NCBI RefSeq assembly: GCF_003315245.1
Contig: NZ_QNRT01000002.1
Span: forward strand, 239,245 to 303,244
DNA length: 64,000 nucleotides
Direction of reading: 5' to 3'
From: Arenicella xantha
Lineage (GTDB): Bacteria > Pseudomonadota > Gammaproteobacteria > Arenicellales > Arenicellaceae
The translations under genes were made by a program, and so were the position numbers. This document shows, one piece after another, positions 44,857 through 53,651 of the stretch. Under the pieces are notes generated by a model, which did no database searches, was not told the DNA's origin, and was given only the letters and a program-made list of their open reading frames with translations. Each line of letters starts with the position of its first letter. The first letter of the stretch is position 1.

Positions 44857-45540
44857 CTAAGTATTATTCCGAGCCAAACGAAAGCGATACCCACGACCGC
44901 GCTGAGTCTCAATCGGATTTAGTGTGCCATCAGGGTCTAGTTTTTTGCGTAACCGACGGATAAACACTTCGATGGTGTTGCTATCGCGATCATCGTCTTC
45001 TTCATAAATATGATCAACCAACTCGCGCTTAGAAAGCACCTTACCGGTGTGCATCATCAAATACGACAAAAGCCGATATTCGAACGCGGTAATGGTTAGT
45101 GATTCGCCATCTAGAAACACTTGCTTCGACGACGTATCAATTTTCACTGGCCCACACTCCAAACTATTGTCAGCAAGGCCCACCGAACGTCGGAGCAATA
45201 CTTTTAAACGAGCCGATAACTCTTGAGGATGAAATGGTTTGGTTAAGTAATCATCAGCACCAGCCTCCAAGCCTTCAACCTTTTCTTGCCATCGACTACG
45301 AGCCGTCAAAATAAGGATCGGATAACTGTGCCCGCCTGCTCGGACGCGCTTAATTAGCTCAACACCGTCTAATTTTGGCAAACCGAGATCAATAATGGCC
45401 ATATCAATCGGGTATTCTTCGGCAAAATACAGCCCTTCCTCGCCATCACTCGCAACGTCTACCACATAATCTTGCTCGCGCAGACTATCAGCAAGCTGCT
45501 GCTGCAAATTGACTTCGTCTTCAACGATTAAAATACGCAT
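44857..45540 (-). CDS. PhoP-like OmpR-family response regulator
   Basis: A 227-residue receiver plus winged-helix protein. The acidic pocket is at 7-9, phosphorylation at D51 (IIDLGLPKLDG), Lys in DDYLTKPFHPQEL, and the DNA-binding part ends IETQRGRGYRFRL. It is PhoP-like in its receiver (SDGEEGLYFAEEYPIDMAII) and precedes its sensor by 18 bases. The small PepSY gene 26 bases upstream is likely in the same operon. Confidence 0.94.
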   Translation of the reverse strand: MRILIVEDEVNLQQQLADSLREQDYVVDVASDGEEGLYFAEEYPIDMAIIDLGLPKLDGVELIKRVRAGGHSYPILILTARSRWQEKVEGLEAGADDYLTKPFHPQELSARLKVLLRRSVGLADNSLECGPVKIDTSSKQVFLDGESLTITAFEYRLLSYLMMHTGKVLSKRELVDHIYEEDDDRDSNTIEVFIRRLRKKLDPDGTLNPIETQRGRGYRFRLARNNT

Positions 45541-45566
45541 ACTCGGGCCTCGGCTTGGGACAACAA

Positions 45567-45851
45567 CTAGCGGCTAGCACGAATCGACAGATCGCGAACT
45601 TTGCCGTTGGGCATCAGAACCCTAACCTTATAAACACTGCGATCCTTATTTAATTGAATCCGCAACACCTTCGCGTTATAGCGATCCTTAACCTCTTGCA
45701 CCACCTCGCTACGTGAACGAATGCCATTACTCTGAGCAATATAACGAGATGCGCTTGGAAACGCGTCAAACCTAGACTGAGCATTGACCGGTGCGCCCGA
45801 CATTAGGGCTATCGATAGACCGGCAGCAAGAATGAAAAAGGTTCGAATCAT
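45567..45851 (-). CDS. Small secreted PepSY-domain-like protein
   Basis: A 94-residue protein with a signal peptide (about 1-24, ending VNAQS) and a short mature domain whose RSRSEVVQEVKDRYNAKVLRIQLNK-YKVRVLMPNGKVRDLSIRAS pattern resembles a PepSY repeat. PepSY proteins often accompany two-component systems and may act as inhibitors or accessory sensors. It heads the operon with the PhoP-like regulator. Confidence 0.75.
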   Translation of the reverse strand: MIRTFFILAAGLSIALMSGAPVNAQSRFDAFPSASRYIAQSNGIRSRSEVVQEVKDRYNAKVLRIQLNKDRSVYKVRVLMPNGKVRDLSIRASR

Positions 45852-45952
45852 GGTGTTTAGTAGTCGTTCCGCTGAATTAATAACAATAAAATAATGGAAA
45901 GTCGCGTTTAGCTAAATGCTGGGCGGCGAACAAGGCGCGCCGCCGCTTCATT

Positions 45953-46579
45953 TTATACCGGATCGATTGCGATCTTTAACTTAATTTTATCACCAGGATG
46001 ATGCCCCATTTGAGTGTGAAAGACACTACCTCGGTATTTGTATGCAACATCATACGCGACTACTTGCTCGCGCGTCACGAAGCTCTCTTTTACTTCACAA
46101 CGTTGAACCGTTTCATATCGTACGGACTCATAACGGCCCGCTTGGCCACCGCGATAGCGATTATTATTGTCGTGCTTAATATCACGCGCAATCGAACCAC
46201 CGAGCACTGCACCAGCAACGGTGGCAACATCTCGAGCCTTACCGCCACCACGCTTACCAACCTGATTGGCAATAACGCCACCAATTATAGCACCCAGAAT
46301 CTCCGGTGTTTTACTGGCTTTTGCGCGCGGCTGCTTATATCCGTTAGACTGGTATCTCACCGGCACACGTTCGTCCCAACATTGCTCAACAGGGTTGCTC
46401 ACTTGATATGTCTCTACGATCGGTGAAACATCGACGACAGTGGCATAATCGTATAATTCGCCCGAATAATTATCGTACCCCTGCTTTGCCGAAACCGGCG
46501 CAGCAATCAATCCAGCGACGGTGGCTGCGATCACTGAACGAGTAACGGAAATTCTGGCTTTTTTGGTATTGAGTTTCAT
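45953..46579 (-). CDS. Glycine-zipper 2TM domain envelope protein
   Basis: A 208-residue exported protein. A signal peptide (about 10-31, ending PVSAKQ) is followed by a polar segment, then the glycine zipper ILGAIIGGVIANQVGKRGGGKARDVATVAGAVLGGSIARD (about 94-133), and a C-terminal soluble domain with VQRCEVKE and HTQMGHHPGDKIKLKI. Related proteins (SlyB/UmoD-like, Rick_17kDa) lie in the outer envelope. Function unknown. It stands apart 100 bases upstream of the PepSY gene and may share its regulation. Confidence 0.85.
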   Translation of the reverse strand: MKLNTKKARISVTRSVIAATVAGLIAAPVSAKQGYDNYSGELYDYATVVDVSPIVETYQVSNPVEQCWDERVPVRYQSNGYKQPRAKASKTPEILGAIIGGVIANQVGKRGGGKARDVATVAGAVLGGSIARDIKHDNNNRYRGGQAGRYESVRYETVQRCEVKESFVTREQVVAYDVAYKYRGSVFHTQMGHHPGDKIKLKIAIDPV

Positions 46580-46762
46580 AGTGTGACTCCGGTTTAGTAC
46601 CCATTGGTAGTTTCAATGAAGTCACTTTAAATCACCGAGCCTGAATAGAAACTGAACTGGCTAGGTATTCGGCTCAAAGCAATCTATAAGTGACTCCTAG
46701 AGCGCCCTTTCCCTTTAAATAGTCGTAACACAAATAATCGCAACCCAGAATCGCTCAGCGAT

Positions 46763-47869
46763 TTAGGCTTTGTGTTCTTTTAAATAAGCAAGCAGAGGCT
46801 CACCAACCGCACTCTTGCGCCAGCCGTTCATTAGTTTTTTAGACTGACGATACCGAAATAAGTGCTCCATATCCTTACGAGTACCCAGCAGTGCTTGTGC
46901 TATTTCCAAATGCTTTGCGCGCTTGGCTAGATGTCGCATCATACCGCTACAAAGGCTTTTCTCCGGCTTGGTGAGAGGTTCAGCCTTACGCCAAATTCGT
47001 TCTTCCCCAACGACCACCGATTGAATCACTTCCAGCGCTTGGGGAGCAAGATAACTACCTGACTTGCGTCCAAATACGCCCATTGATTTAATCTGCTCTT
47101 CGTTACTCGGCTGCTGAGTCGCCAAATCAAACAATTTCTCATCACGCATTACCCAAGTACGTGGAATATCGCGAGCTTGCGCACTCACTTCGCGCCAACT
47201 GGCTAATGCCTTCAAGATATATTGCTGCTTAATGTTCAGGCCTCCGCCCGATAAGCGCTGATAAGCCACTTCAGGGTCAATTACATACTTATCAAGATCA
47301 TAATAAGTTTCTATCTCTTCTAGATACCAATGGTGTTTGTCGGCATCATCCAAACGCGCCTTAACATCAAGGTAGATAGCTTCTAAGTGTTCGACATCTT
47401 CACCGGCATATTTTATCTGCTCAGCGCTAAGCGGACGCCGAGTCCAGTCAGTTCGTGATTGCGTCTTAGGCAGTTCCACACCAGTCACTTCTTCCACTAA
47501 CGCACCGTAACCTATCTGCATATCGGCGCCACAGAAAGCAGCTGCAAGCTGGGTATCAAAAATAGGTCTCGGCAAAACTCCTAAAGTCTGGTAAATCACT
47601 TCCATGTCTTGCCGAGCGGCGTGAAATAACTTGAGGACTTTGGTATCCGAGAACAACGCTTTAATTGCTCCTAGGTCGTCAATCGCCAGCACGTCAATAC
47701 AATACTGATGCTCGCCAATACCAAGTTGAATTAGGCACAACTTGGCGCTGTATGTTTTTTCACGAAGAAACTCTGTATCAACCGAAACCACACCGGATTC
47801 GGCTTGGATCTGCGTGAGGAGAGGCTCTAGGTCCTTGAGCTGGGATTGCTCCTCAATTAAAAAATTCAT
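46763..47869 (-). CDS. rnd: Ribonuclease D
   Basis: A 3'-5' exoribonuclease of the DEDD family that trims tRNA and other RNA. The chosen ATG at 47869 starts MNFLIEEQSQLKDL, matching the family; the longer GTG at 47920 has no support. The 368 residues show VSVDTEFLREKTYSAKLCLIQLG (first DE pair), KLFHAARQDMEV, the Asp/Tyr-containing YAGEDVEHL, and an HRDC-like C-terminal domain. Divergent from the unknown membrane gene. Confidence 0.94.
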   Translation of the reverse strand: MNFLIEEQSQLKDLEPLLTQIQAESGVVSVDTEFLREKTYSAKLCLIQLGIGEHQYCIDVLAIDDLGAIKALFSDTKVLKLFHAARQDMEVIYQTLGVLPRPIFDTQLAAAFCGADMQIGYGALVEEVTGVELPKTQSRTDWTRRPLSAEQIKYAGEDVEHLEAIYLDVKARLDDADKHHWYLEEIETYYDLDKYVIDPEVAYQRLSGGGLNIKQQYILKALASWREVSAQARDIPRTWVMRDEKLFDLATQQPSNEEQIKSMGVFGRKSGSYLAPQALEVIQSVVVGEERIWRKAEPLTKPEKSLCSGMMRHLAKRAKHLEIAQALLGTRKDMEHLFRYRQSKKLMNGWRKSAVGEPLLAYLKEHKA

Positions 47870-47972
47870 TGATCTATTTTTGCCGTCGTTTTTAGTATAC
47901 TTAATCGCTGATGCTACCACGGTGTTCTGTCAAACACCCAATATTCTGCTTAACCCAACCCGTAATTATTGA

Positions 47973-48521
47973 ATGTCAATTGTCCAACAAATTCTGCAAA
48001 TATATACCTTACGGCGTTCACCGAAGGATATTGCGTACCATCCACCAGCAGCGCTACTATTATTTTTTGTAGCGATTGCGCTGTCGACGATACACCTTTC
48101 AAAAACGCCGATTTTTTATTTTCCGACGTTAGCATCGGCGAGCCTATTGGCGGTTGGTGTATCAATTGATTTCCTGATCCTGAAAATTCACAACAAGGCA
48201 AATCGCTTTGTCCAAATGACTACCGCCTCGCTTGGTATCGCTTGCCTGACCACGATCATACTAATTATTGCCACCAACGTTAAAGAACTGACTCTACCGG
48301 CCTTTGTGGCGCAATTGTGGGGGTTCTACTTGGCCATCATCATTCTCCGCGACGCGCTAGAGTGCTCATTCATTAAATCACTTTTAATCACCATTGCCGC
48401 ATACTTGGTTAGCGCTAGCTTTATGATTAATCTCTTTCTTGATGTCGATGCTTTCAAAGTACTGCAAGCTCAATCTATGGCTGAGTTGCAGCAAACAACA
48501 GAGCAAATCAAAGCGCAATGA
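47973..48521 (+). CDS. Unknown inner-membrane protein, Yip1-like
   Basis: A 182-residue protein of about four or five membrane helices with short polar ends, notably the conserved-looking N-terminus IYTLRRSPKDIAYHPPAALLL and the acidic C-terminus LQQTTEQIKAQ. It resembles small YIP1-like membrane proteins but I cannot name a family with certainty. Its last bases overlap the mpl ATG (ATGA), so it is translationally coupled to a peptidoglycan-recycling enzyme. Function unknown. Confidence 0.75.
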   Translation: MSIVQQILQIYTLRRSPKDIAYHPPAALLLFFVAIALSTIHLSKTPIFYFPTLASASLLAVGVSIDFLILKIHNKANRFVQMTTASLGIACLTTIILIIATNVKELTLPAFVAQLWGFYLAIIILRDALECSFIKSLLITIAAYLVSASFMINLFLDVDAFKVLQAQSMAELQQTTEQIKAQ

Positions 48522-49879
48522 AACTGCATATTATTGGAATTTGTGGCACCTTTATGGGCGGTGTGGCACGCCTTGCTCGAGACCTTGGTCATATTGTTAC
48601 CGGCTCAGACGCCAATACCTATCCGCCAATGAGCACTCAGCTCGAATCACTGGGAATCACCTTATACGAAGGCTTTGCTGCAGAGCAAATTGACCACGAC
48701 ATAGACATTGTCGTCGTCGGCAATAGCATTTCACGCGGCAACCCTGAACTTGAACACGTACTAGAGCGCGGTTTGCGTTACACGTCTGGCGCGCAGTGGC
48801 TTGGTGAACATGTATTGCAAGACCGCTGGGTTTTAGCGGTTGCCGGCACGCACGGCAAAACCACAACCAGCAGCATGCTAGCGTGGATACTCGATCAAAA
48901 TGATCTAGCGCCGGGGTACTTGATCGGCGGAGTGCCGGAAAATTTTGGCCAATCAGCCAGATTAGGCAACACACCTTTTTTTGTGATCGAGGCCGACGAA
49001 TATGACACCGCCTTTAGCGATAAACGGTCTAAATTTGTCCATTACCGGCCTAGAACATTGGTTCTCAACAACCTTGAATTTGACCATGCCGATATATTTG
49101 CTGACTTGCACGCAATCCAAACTCAGGTTCATCACCTAATTAAAACCATTCCAAGCCAAGGCCAAATTATCCATAATCGCCATACCCCCGCACTCGATGA
49201 ACTACTCAAGTGGGGCGTTTGGAGCGAAACCGCGCGCTTTGGCAGCAGCGATGCAGAATGGGTTGCAAGCAAAACGTCTGATGACGGGTCTAGATTTGAG
49301 ATCAACCACAAAGGCTCTGCCCACGCAGTTGCTTGGGATCTCATTGGTGACCATAACGTGATGAACGCCTTAGCGGCCGTCGCGGCAGCACACCATGTTG
49401 GGATTCGCGTAGAACATGCGGTTGAATCACTCTCTACATTCAAATCAGTTAAACGGCGCATGGAGAAAATTTATGACAACAATGGCATTCGTATTTTCGA
49501 TGATTTTGCGCATCATCCGACTGCCATTAAAACAACCTTAGAGGGTCTGCGGCATCAAGTTGGCAAGCAAGCGATTATCGCTGTACTTGAGCCCAGATCA
49601 AACACTATGAAGCAAGGCATACATAAGCATCTATTAAGCGACGCGTTAAGTGCCGCTGACGCCTGCTTTTTATATGCTAACGGAGATGTCAATTGGGATA
49701 TTAGCGAGCTCGAAAACGAGCAGATTAGCACTCATCACACCGTTGACTCGCTACTCGAAGCACTTATCTCCAAAACCACACAGCTCGGCGACCAAGCGAT
49801 CAATGTGGTCGTCATGAGTAACGGAGGCTTTGAAAACCTCCACCAGCGCCTTATTAGCAAATTACCGACACCGTGTTAA
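48518..49879 (+). CDS. mpl: UDP-MurNAc:L-alanyl-gamma-D-glutamyl-meso-diaminopimelate ligase
   Basis: Adds recycled tripeptide to UDP-MurNAc, bypassing de novo synthesis. The 453 residues contain the Rossmann start IIGICGTFMGGVARLARDLGH, the P-loop AVAGTHGKTTTSSMLA (GTHGKTTT at 110-117), and the central EADEYDTAFSDKRSKFVHY with the NLEFDHADIF motif; the C-terminal domain includes DDFAHHPTAI and EPRSNTMKQGIH. It overlaps the membrane gene upstream. Its presence together with nagZ and the YkuD protein indicates an active recycling pathway. Confidence 0.95.
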   Translation: MKLHIIGICGTFMGGVARLARDLGHIVTGSDANTYPPMSTQLESLGITLYEGFAAEQIDHDIDIVVVGNSISRGNPELEHVLERGLRYTSGAQWLGEHVLQDRWVLAVAGTHGKTTTSSMLAWILDQNDLAPGYLIGGVPENFGQSARLGNTPFFVIEADEYDTAFSDKRSKFVHYRPRTLVLNNLEFDHADIFADLHAIQTQVHHLIKTIPSQGQIIHNRHTPALDELLKWGVWSETARFGSSDAEWVASKTSDDGSRFEINHKGSAHAVAWDLIGDHNVMNALAAVAAAHHVGIRVEHAVESLSTFKSVKRRMEKIYDNNGIRIFDDFAHHPTAIKTTLEGLRHQVGKQAIIAVLEPRSNTMKQGIHKHLLSDALSAADACFLYANGDVNWDISELENEQISTHHTVDSLLEALISKTTQLGDQAINVVVMSNGGFENLHQRLISKLPTPC

Positions 49880-49990
49880 GTTTACGTTAACATTCATAAT
49901 GTTATAAATCCCGTAAAATAGACGAACACGTCATCCGCTTGTGGCTCTAAAGCCACTCCCAATTGAATCCGTAAATTAATGAGAAATACC

Positions 49991-50650
49991 ATGCTTACAC
50001 ACAGTTCCTCCCTCACACAAACACTACGTTCTAGCGCTTTCGTGCTGTGCGCCGCCTTATTGATGGCGTGTCAAGGCGAAACCGTTGCGCAAGAAGTTGA
50101 TGCTTCAAAATACGAACCTCTTAGCTCACCAATGAAAGTTTCAACCGGAGAGAAGGTTGAAGTTATCGAACTATTTTGGTTCGGATGTGGTCACTGCTAT
50201 AACCTTGAGTCCTCAGTTAAAACATGGTTGCAAAACAAACCTGAAAACGCAGAATTCGTAAAGGTACCTGCACTATTTAGCAAACGTTGGGAATTTCATG
50301 GTCAGGCCTATTACACCATGCAAGCACTGGGCGTTCCGCAACAAGCATACGATGACCTGTTCGCCGAAATACACGTAAAACGTAGCCGAATCGATACATT
50401 ACCAAGCTTGGTCAAATTTCTTGCGGCATTTGACAAAACCGAAGAGCAAGTAACTTCAGCATTCAACTCTTTTGAGATCGACAGCAAAATGCGATATGCC
50501 CGCAAAGTCACTCGTGACTCAGGCGCCACAGGCGTGCCAGCAATCATTGTTGATGGGAAATACCGAACATCTGAACAACTTGGCGGCAAAGGACTACAAA
50601 TGTTTCAAGTAGTTGATCAATTGATTGCCAAAGCGGCCGCTGAACGCTAA
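49991..50650 (+). CDS. dsbA: DsbA-family thiol:disulfide oxidoreductase, possibly lipidated
   Basis: Introduces disulfides into periplasmic proteins. The active site is CGHC (FGCGHCYNLE, with the Cys pair at 70 and 73 when counted from the upstream ATG), and the cis-Pro loop TGVPAIIVDGKY is intact. ATG at 49991 has a GAGA ribosome-binding site six bases before it; the earlier ATG at 49979 has none. The signal region ends ALLMACQGE, close to a lipobox, so the protein may be anchored as a lipoprotein rather than soluble like E. coli DsbA. A terminator follows immediately. Confidence 0.92.
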   Translation: MLTHSSSLTQTLRSSAFVLCAALLMACQGETVAQEVDASKYEPLSSPMKVSTGEKVEVIELFWFGCGHCYNLESSVKTWLQNKPENAEFVKVPALFSKRWEFHGQAYYTMQALGVPQQAYDDLFAEIHVKRSRIDTLPSLVKFLAAFDKTEEQVTSAFNSFEIDSKMRYARKVTRDSGATGVPAIIVDGKYRTSEQLGGKGLQMFQVVDQLIAKAAAER

Positions 50651-50674
50651 GCTCATATAAATCCATTGAGAAAA

Positions 50675-50698
50675 GGCTGTCTACGGACAGCCTTTTTT
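50675..50698 (+). terminator. Rho-independent terminator after dsbA
   Basis: GGCTGTC (50675-50681) and GACAGCC (50686-50692) form a 7-bp stem with the loop TACG, preceded by AAAA and followed by six T. It lies 24 bases after the dsbA stop and 84 bases before ppnN. Confidence 0.92.
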
Positions 50699-50782
50699 AT
50701 GGCCAGTTTTGGTTTCAAATCGCTGTTTAATTCACAGATCAACTGTTCGCAAACAGCCAACCTAGTTAGGATGTAGTAAAAA

Positions 50783-52123
50783 ATGGTTAACGCAATAATT
50801 ACCCCACACGGACACTTAGATGTCTTATCAAAAAGTGAAATCGCTGAGCTACATCGCTCCAGCAACAATGTCTACCAAACCCTATTCCGCAATTGCGCAC
50901 TAGCCGTTTTAAGCACCGGCGCTAATAGCGACGATGGTCATGAGCTACTCGCAGCCCACTCTGACTTCGATATTGAAGTAATGAGCTCAGCACGCGGCGT
51001 TAAACTCAAACTCATTAATGCTCCGGCCAACGCTTTTGTTGGCGGCAGCATTATCGCGGGTATTAGAAATCATTTGTTTGCAGTATTACGAGACATTGTA
51101 TTCCTACAGGACCAAGTTGAAGTGTGGGAGCAACGTGGCGAGACAATCACCGACATGGTGTTCAAAACGCTGCGCAATGCTCGTGCATTAAAACCACGCA
51201 AACGCCCAAATATGATCGTTTGTTGGGGCGGTCACTCAATCAATAAGACTGAGTATGATTACACCAAAGAAGTCGGCTATCGACTAGGCTTGCGAGAGCT
51301 CGACATCTGCACCGGCTGTGGCATCGGCGCTATGAAAGGCCCCATGAAAGGAGCGGCAATAGCACACGCTAAGCAACGCATTTCAGATCCAAGATATATT
51401 GGCATTACCGAACCAGGAATTATCGCGTCCGAGGCTCCAAATGCCGTGGTCAATGAACTTATTATCATGCCAGACATCGAAAAACGCTTGGAAGCGTTTG
51501 TGCGCATGGGACACGGCATTGTGGTATTCCCAGGTGGTGCCGGTACCGCCGAGGAGATTCTGTATATTCTCGGCGTTATGCTGCACGAAAAGAATCGCGG
51601 TGTGACCTTGCCACTAGTTTTCACCGGGCCAGCCGAAAGCCGCGCCTACTTCGATCAAATGGATGCGTTTATTGGCGCCACCATAGGACCCGATGCGCAA
51701 TCACTCTACCGCATCGTAATCGATGACCCCATTGAAGTTGCTAACCATATGGCTCGGCAGATGAAGAAGGTATACAAAAACCGTCGAGCACTAGACGACG
51801 CGTTTTTCTATAACTGGTCATTGACCATTGATGAGTCTTTTCAGCATGAATTTATCCCTTCTCATGCAAATATGGCAGCACTGAACCTAAAGAAAGATCA
51901 GCCAGCTGCGCATCTTGCCGCCGATTTACGACGCGCCTTCTCAGGCATCGTTGCTGGCAACATTAAGCCTAATGGAATAGACGCCATTGCCAAAAATGGC
52001 CCGTATCAATTGGATGGTGATCAAGAGATCATGAGCGCTTTAGATGCCCTGCTTGCTAGCTTTGTAGAACAACGCCGCATGAAATTATCCGGCGAGTACA
52101 CACCTTGTTATCGCTTAAAGTAA
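50783..52123 (+). CDS. ppnN: Nucleotide 5'-monophosphate nucleosidase (PpnN/YgdH)
   Basis: Cleaves purine and pyrimidine nucleoside monophosphates to base and ribose 5-phosphate; in E. coli it responds to (p)ppGpp. The 446 residues contain the LOG-type motif VVFPGGAGTAEEILYILGVML, GRG-type substrate-binding region IITEPGIIASEAP and the N-terminal domain SDFDIEVMSSARGVKLKLINAPANAFVGGSII typical of the family. Stands alone between two terminators. Confidence 0.93.
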   Translation: MVNAIITPHGHLDVLSKSEIAELHRSSNNVYQTLFRNCALAVLSTGANSDDGHELLAAHSDFDIEVMSSARGVKLKLINAPANAFVGGSIIAGIRNHLFAVLRDIVFLQDQVEVWEQRGETITDMVFKTLRNARALKPRKRPNMIVCWGGHSINKTEYDYTKEVGYRLGLRELDICTGCGIGAMKGPMKGAAIAHAKQRISDPRYIGITEPGIIASEAPNAVVNELIIMPDIEKRLEAFVRMGHGIVVFPGGAGTAEEILYILGVMLHEKNRGVTLPLVFTGPAESRAYFDQMDAFIGATIGPDAQSLYRIVIDDPIEVANHMARQMKKVYKNRRALDDAFFYNWSLTIDESFQHEFIPSHANMAALNLKKDQPAAHLAADLRRAFSGIVAGNIKPNGIDAIAKNGPYQLDGDQEIMSALDALLASFVEQRRMKLSGEYTPCYRLK

Positions 52124-52272
52124 TCCACTGAAAATAGTCGGTTGACCGATATTTAATCACAGCGCTATTACAAACTGAGCGTTGTATAACATTATAGAAA
52201 ATTTAAGAACATTCTTTAAATATCAAACTCTTAAGAAAACAACTTAAAGTTTTTACGCATTTATTATCAAAT

Positions 52273-52300
52273 AAAAAGCCCGTCAATTGACGGGCTTTTT
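52273..52300. terminator. Perfect 28-bp palindromic bidirectional terminator
   Basis: AAAAAGCCCGTCAA pairs with TTGACGGGCTTTTT, a fully self-complementary 28-base block with a 4-base loop. It lies between the plus-strand ppnN stop (52123) and the minus-strand dnaJ stop (52335), and the A and T ends serve both strands. Confidence 0.95.
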
Positions 52301-52334
52301 AATGAGTTTAGTTACTCAAATCACACAGCCGCTT

Positions 52335-53477
52335 TTAGGTGACTAAATCATCAAAAAACGATTTAATTTTGTCCGACCAAGAGTTTTCTTGCGGACTATG
52401 CTTACTGCCACCATCATGTAGCGTTGCATCGAACTCTTGCAGTAATTCCTTCTGACGCTTAGTAAGATTAACCGGGGTTTCAACAACCACCTCACAGTAT
52501 AAGTCGCCGACAAATCCGGCGTTGCGAACATTTTTAACGCCTTTACCGCGTAGACGAAACATCTTTCCAGATTGCGTTCCTGCTGGCACTTTCAATTTAG
52601 CTCGTCCAGCTAAGGTCGGCACTTCCAACTCACCGCCGAGCGCCAAGGTAGCGTAGCTAATCGGCACAGTGCAATGCAGATCAACGCCCTCACGAGTGAA
52701 AATCGCATGCTTTTTGAGCACAACTGAAACATATAAATCGCCATTAACGCCACCACTACCGGCGCTCTCACCTTCACCAGAGAGACGAATCTGATCGCCT
52801 TCATCCACACCAGCTGGGATTTTTACTGACAGCTTCTTGTTTTCCTTAATTCGGCCTTGTCCATGACAGTCGCCACAGGGATCGCTGACCACTGTGCCTT
52901 TGCCGTGACACTGCGGGCAAGTTTGCTGTACTGAAAAGAAACCTTGCTGAATTCGAACTTGGCCTTGCCCATGACAAGTACCACACTGGCTTGGTGAACT
53001 GCCGGGCTTAGCGCCAGATCCCGAGCAGGTTTTACAGTTCGACATTCGCGGAACAGTAATATTAACTTCAGTACCTTTGACGGCGTCTTCGAGAGAAAGC
53101 TCTAAGTTATATCGCAGATCGGCACCGCGACGTTGGCGCTGACGACCACCGCCGCCTCCACCAAAAATATCGCCAAACATATCACCAAAAATATCACCGA
53201 AGCCGCCGGCTCCACCGCCAAAACCGCCAGCGCCACCACCGCCCATACCACCTTCGAACGCAGCATGACCAAACTGATCATACGCAGCACGCTTCTCACC
53301 ATCAGAAAGTACTGTATAGGCTTCCTTCGCTTCTTTAAATTTAGCCTCAGCCTCGGTATCGTCGGGGTTGCGATCTGGATGGTGCTTCATTGCCAACCGA
53401 CGGTAGGCCTTCTTTAACTCCGCCTCATCGACCGACTTTGATACACCCAATACTTCGTAATAATCTCGTTTTGCCAT
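52335..53477 (-). CDS. dnaJ: Co-chaperone DnaJ (Hsp40)
   Basis: Stimulates the DnaK ATPase and delivers unfolded substrates. The 380 residues comprise the J-domain with HPD (33-35), the Gly/Phe-rich region (about 73-113), four zinc motifs [24 protein letters not shown] and CGDCHGQG, and the C-terminal substrate-binding domain with a tail ending SFFDDLVT. Full length. It is downstream of dnaK, separated by a 10-bp hairpin. Confidence 0.98.
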   Translation of the reverse strand: MAKRDYYEVLGVSKSVDEAELKKAYRRLAMKHHPDRNPDDTEAEAKFKEAKEAYTVLSDGEKRAAYDQFGHAAFEGGMGGGGAGGFGGGAGGFGDIFGDMFGDIFGGGGGGRQRQRRGADLRYNLELSLEDAVKGTEVNITVPRMSNCKTCSGSGAKPGSSPSQCGTCHGQGQVRIQQGFFSVQQTCPQCHGKGTVVSDPCGDCHGQGRIKENKKLSVKIPAGVDEGDQIRLSGEGESAGSGGVNGDLYVSVVLKKHAIFTREGVDLHCTVPISYATLALGGELEVPTLAGRAKLKVPAGTQSGKMFRLRGKGVKNVRNAGFVGDLYCEVVVETPVNLTKRQKELLQEFDATLHDGGSKHSPQENSWSDKIKSFFDDLVT

Positions 53478-53532
53478 AATACTTACAATATTTGGAAACG
53501 CCGCAGCGTCAATTTAGACCCAGTTTAAACAA

Positions 53533-53558
53533 CAACCTCCGCCAATAAGCGGAGGTTG
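53533..53558 (-). other. Intercistronic hairpin between dnaK and dnaJ
   Basis: CAACCTCCGC and GCGGAGGTTG form a perfect 10-bp stem with a 6-base loop in the 174-base gap. On the minus strand it lies between the dnaK stop and the dnaJ start; the sequence after it is not a clean T-run. It may be a processing or stabilising hairpin, or a partial terminator that lowers dnaJ relative to dnaK. Confidence 0.65.
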
Positions 53559-53651
53559 ATGGTCCTTAGGTACTTTAGTAGAAACCAAGCGTTACTTGCT
53601 TGCCTGCGACATATGTACCCAAGCTTAACTTGAACGTGCTACGTCCGCCGT

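Noticed and set aside
47870-47920. GTG start for rnd at 47920
   Set aside because: The 17 extra residues have no family match; the ATG at 47869 starts the known domain.
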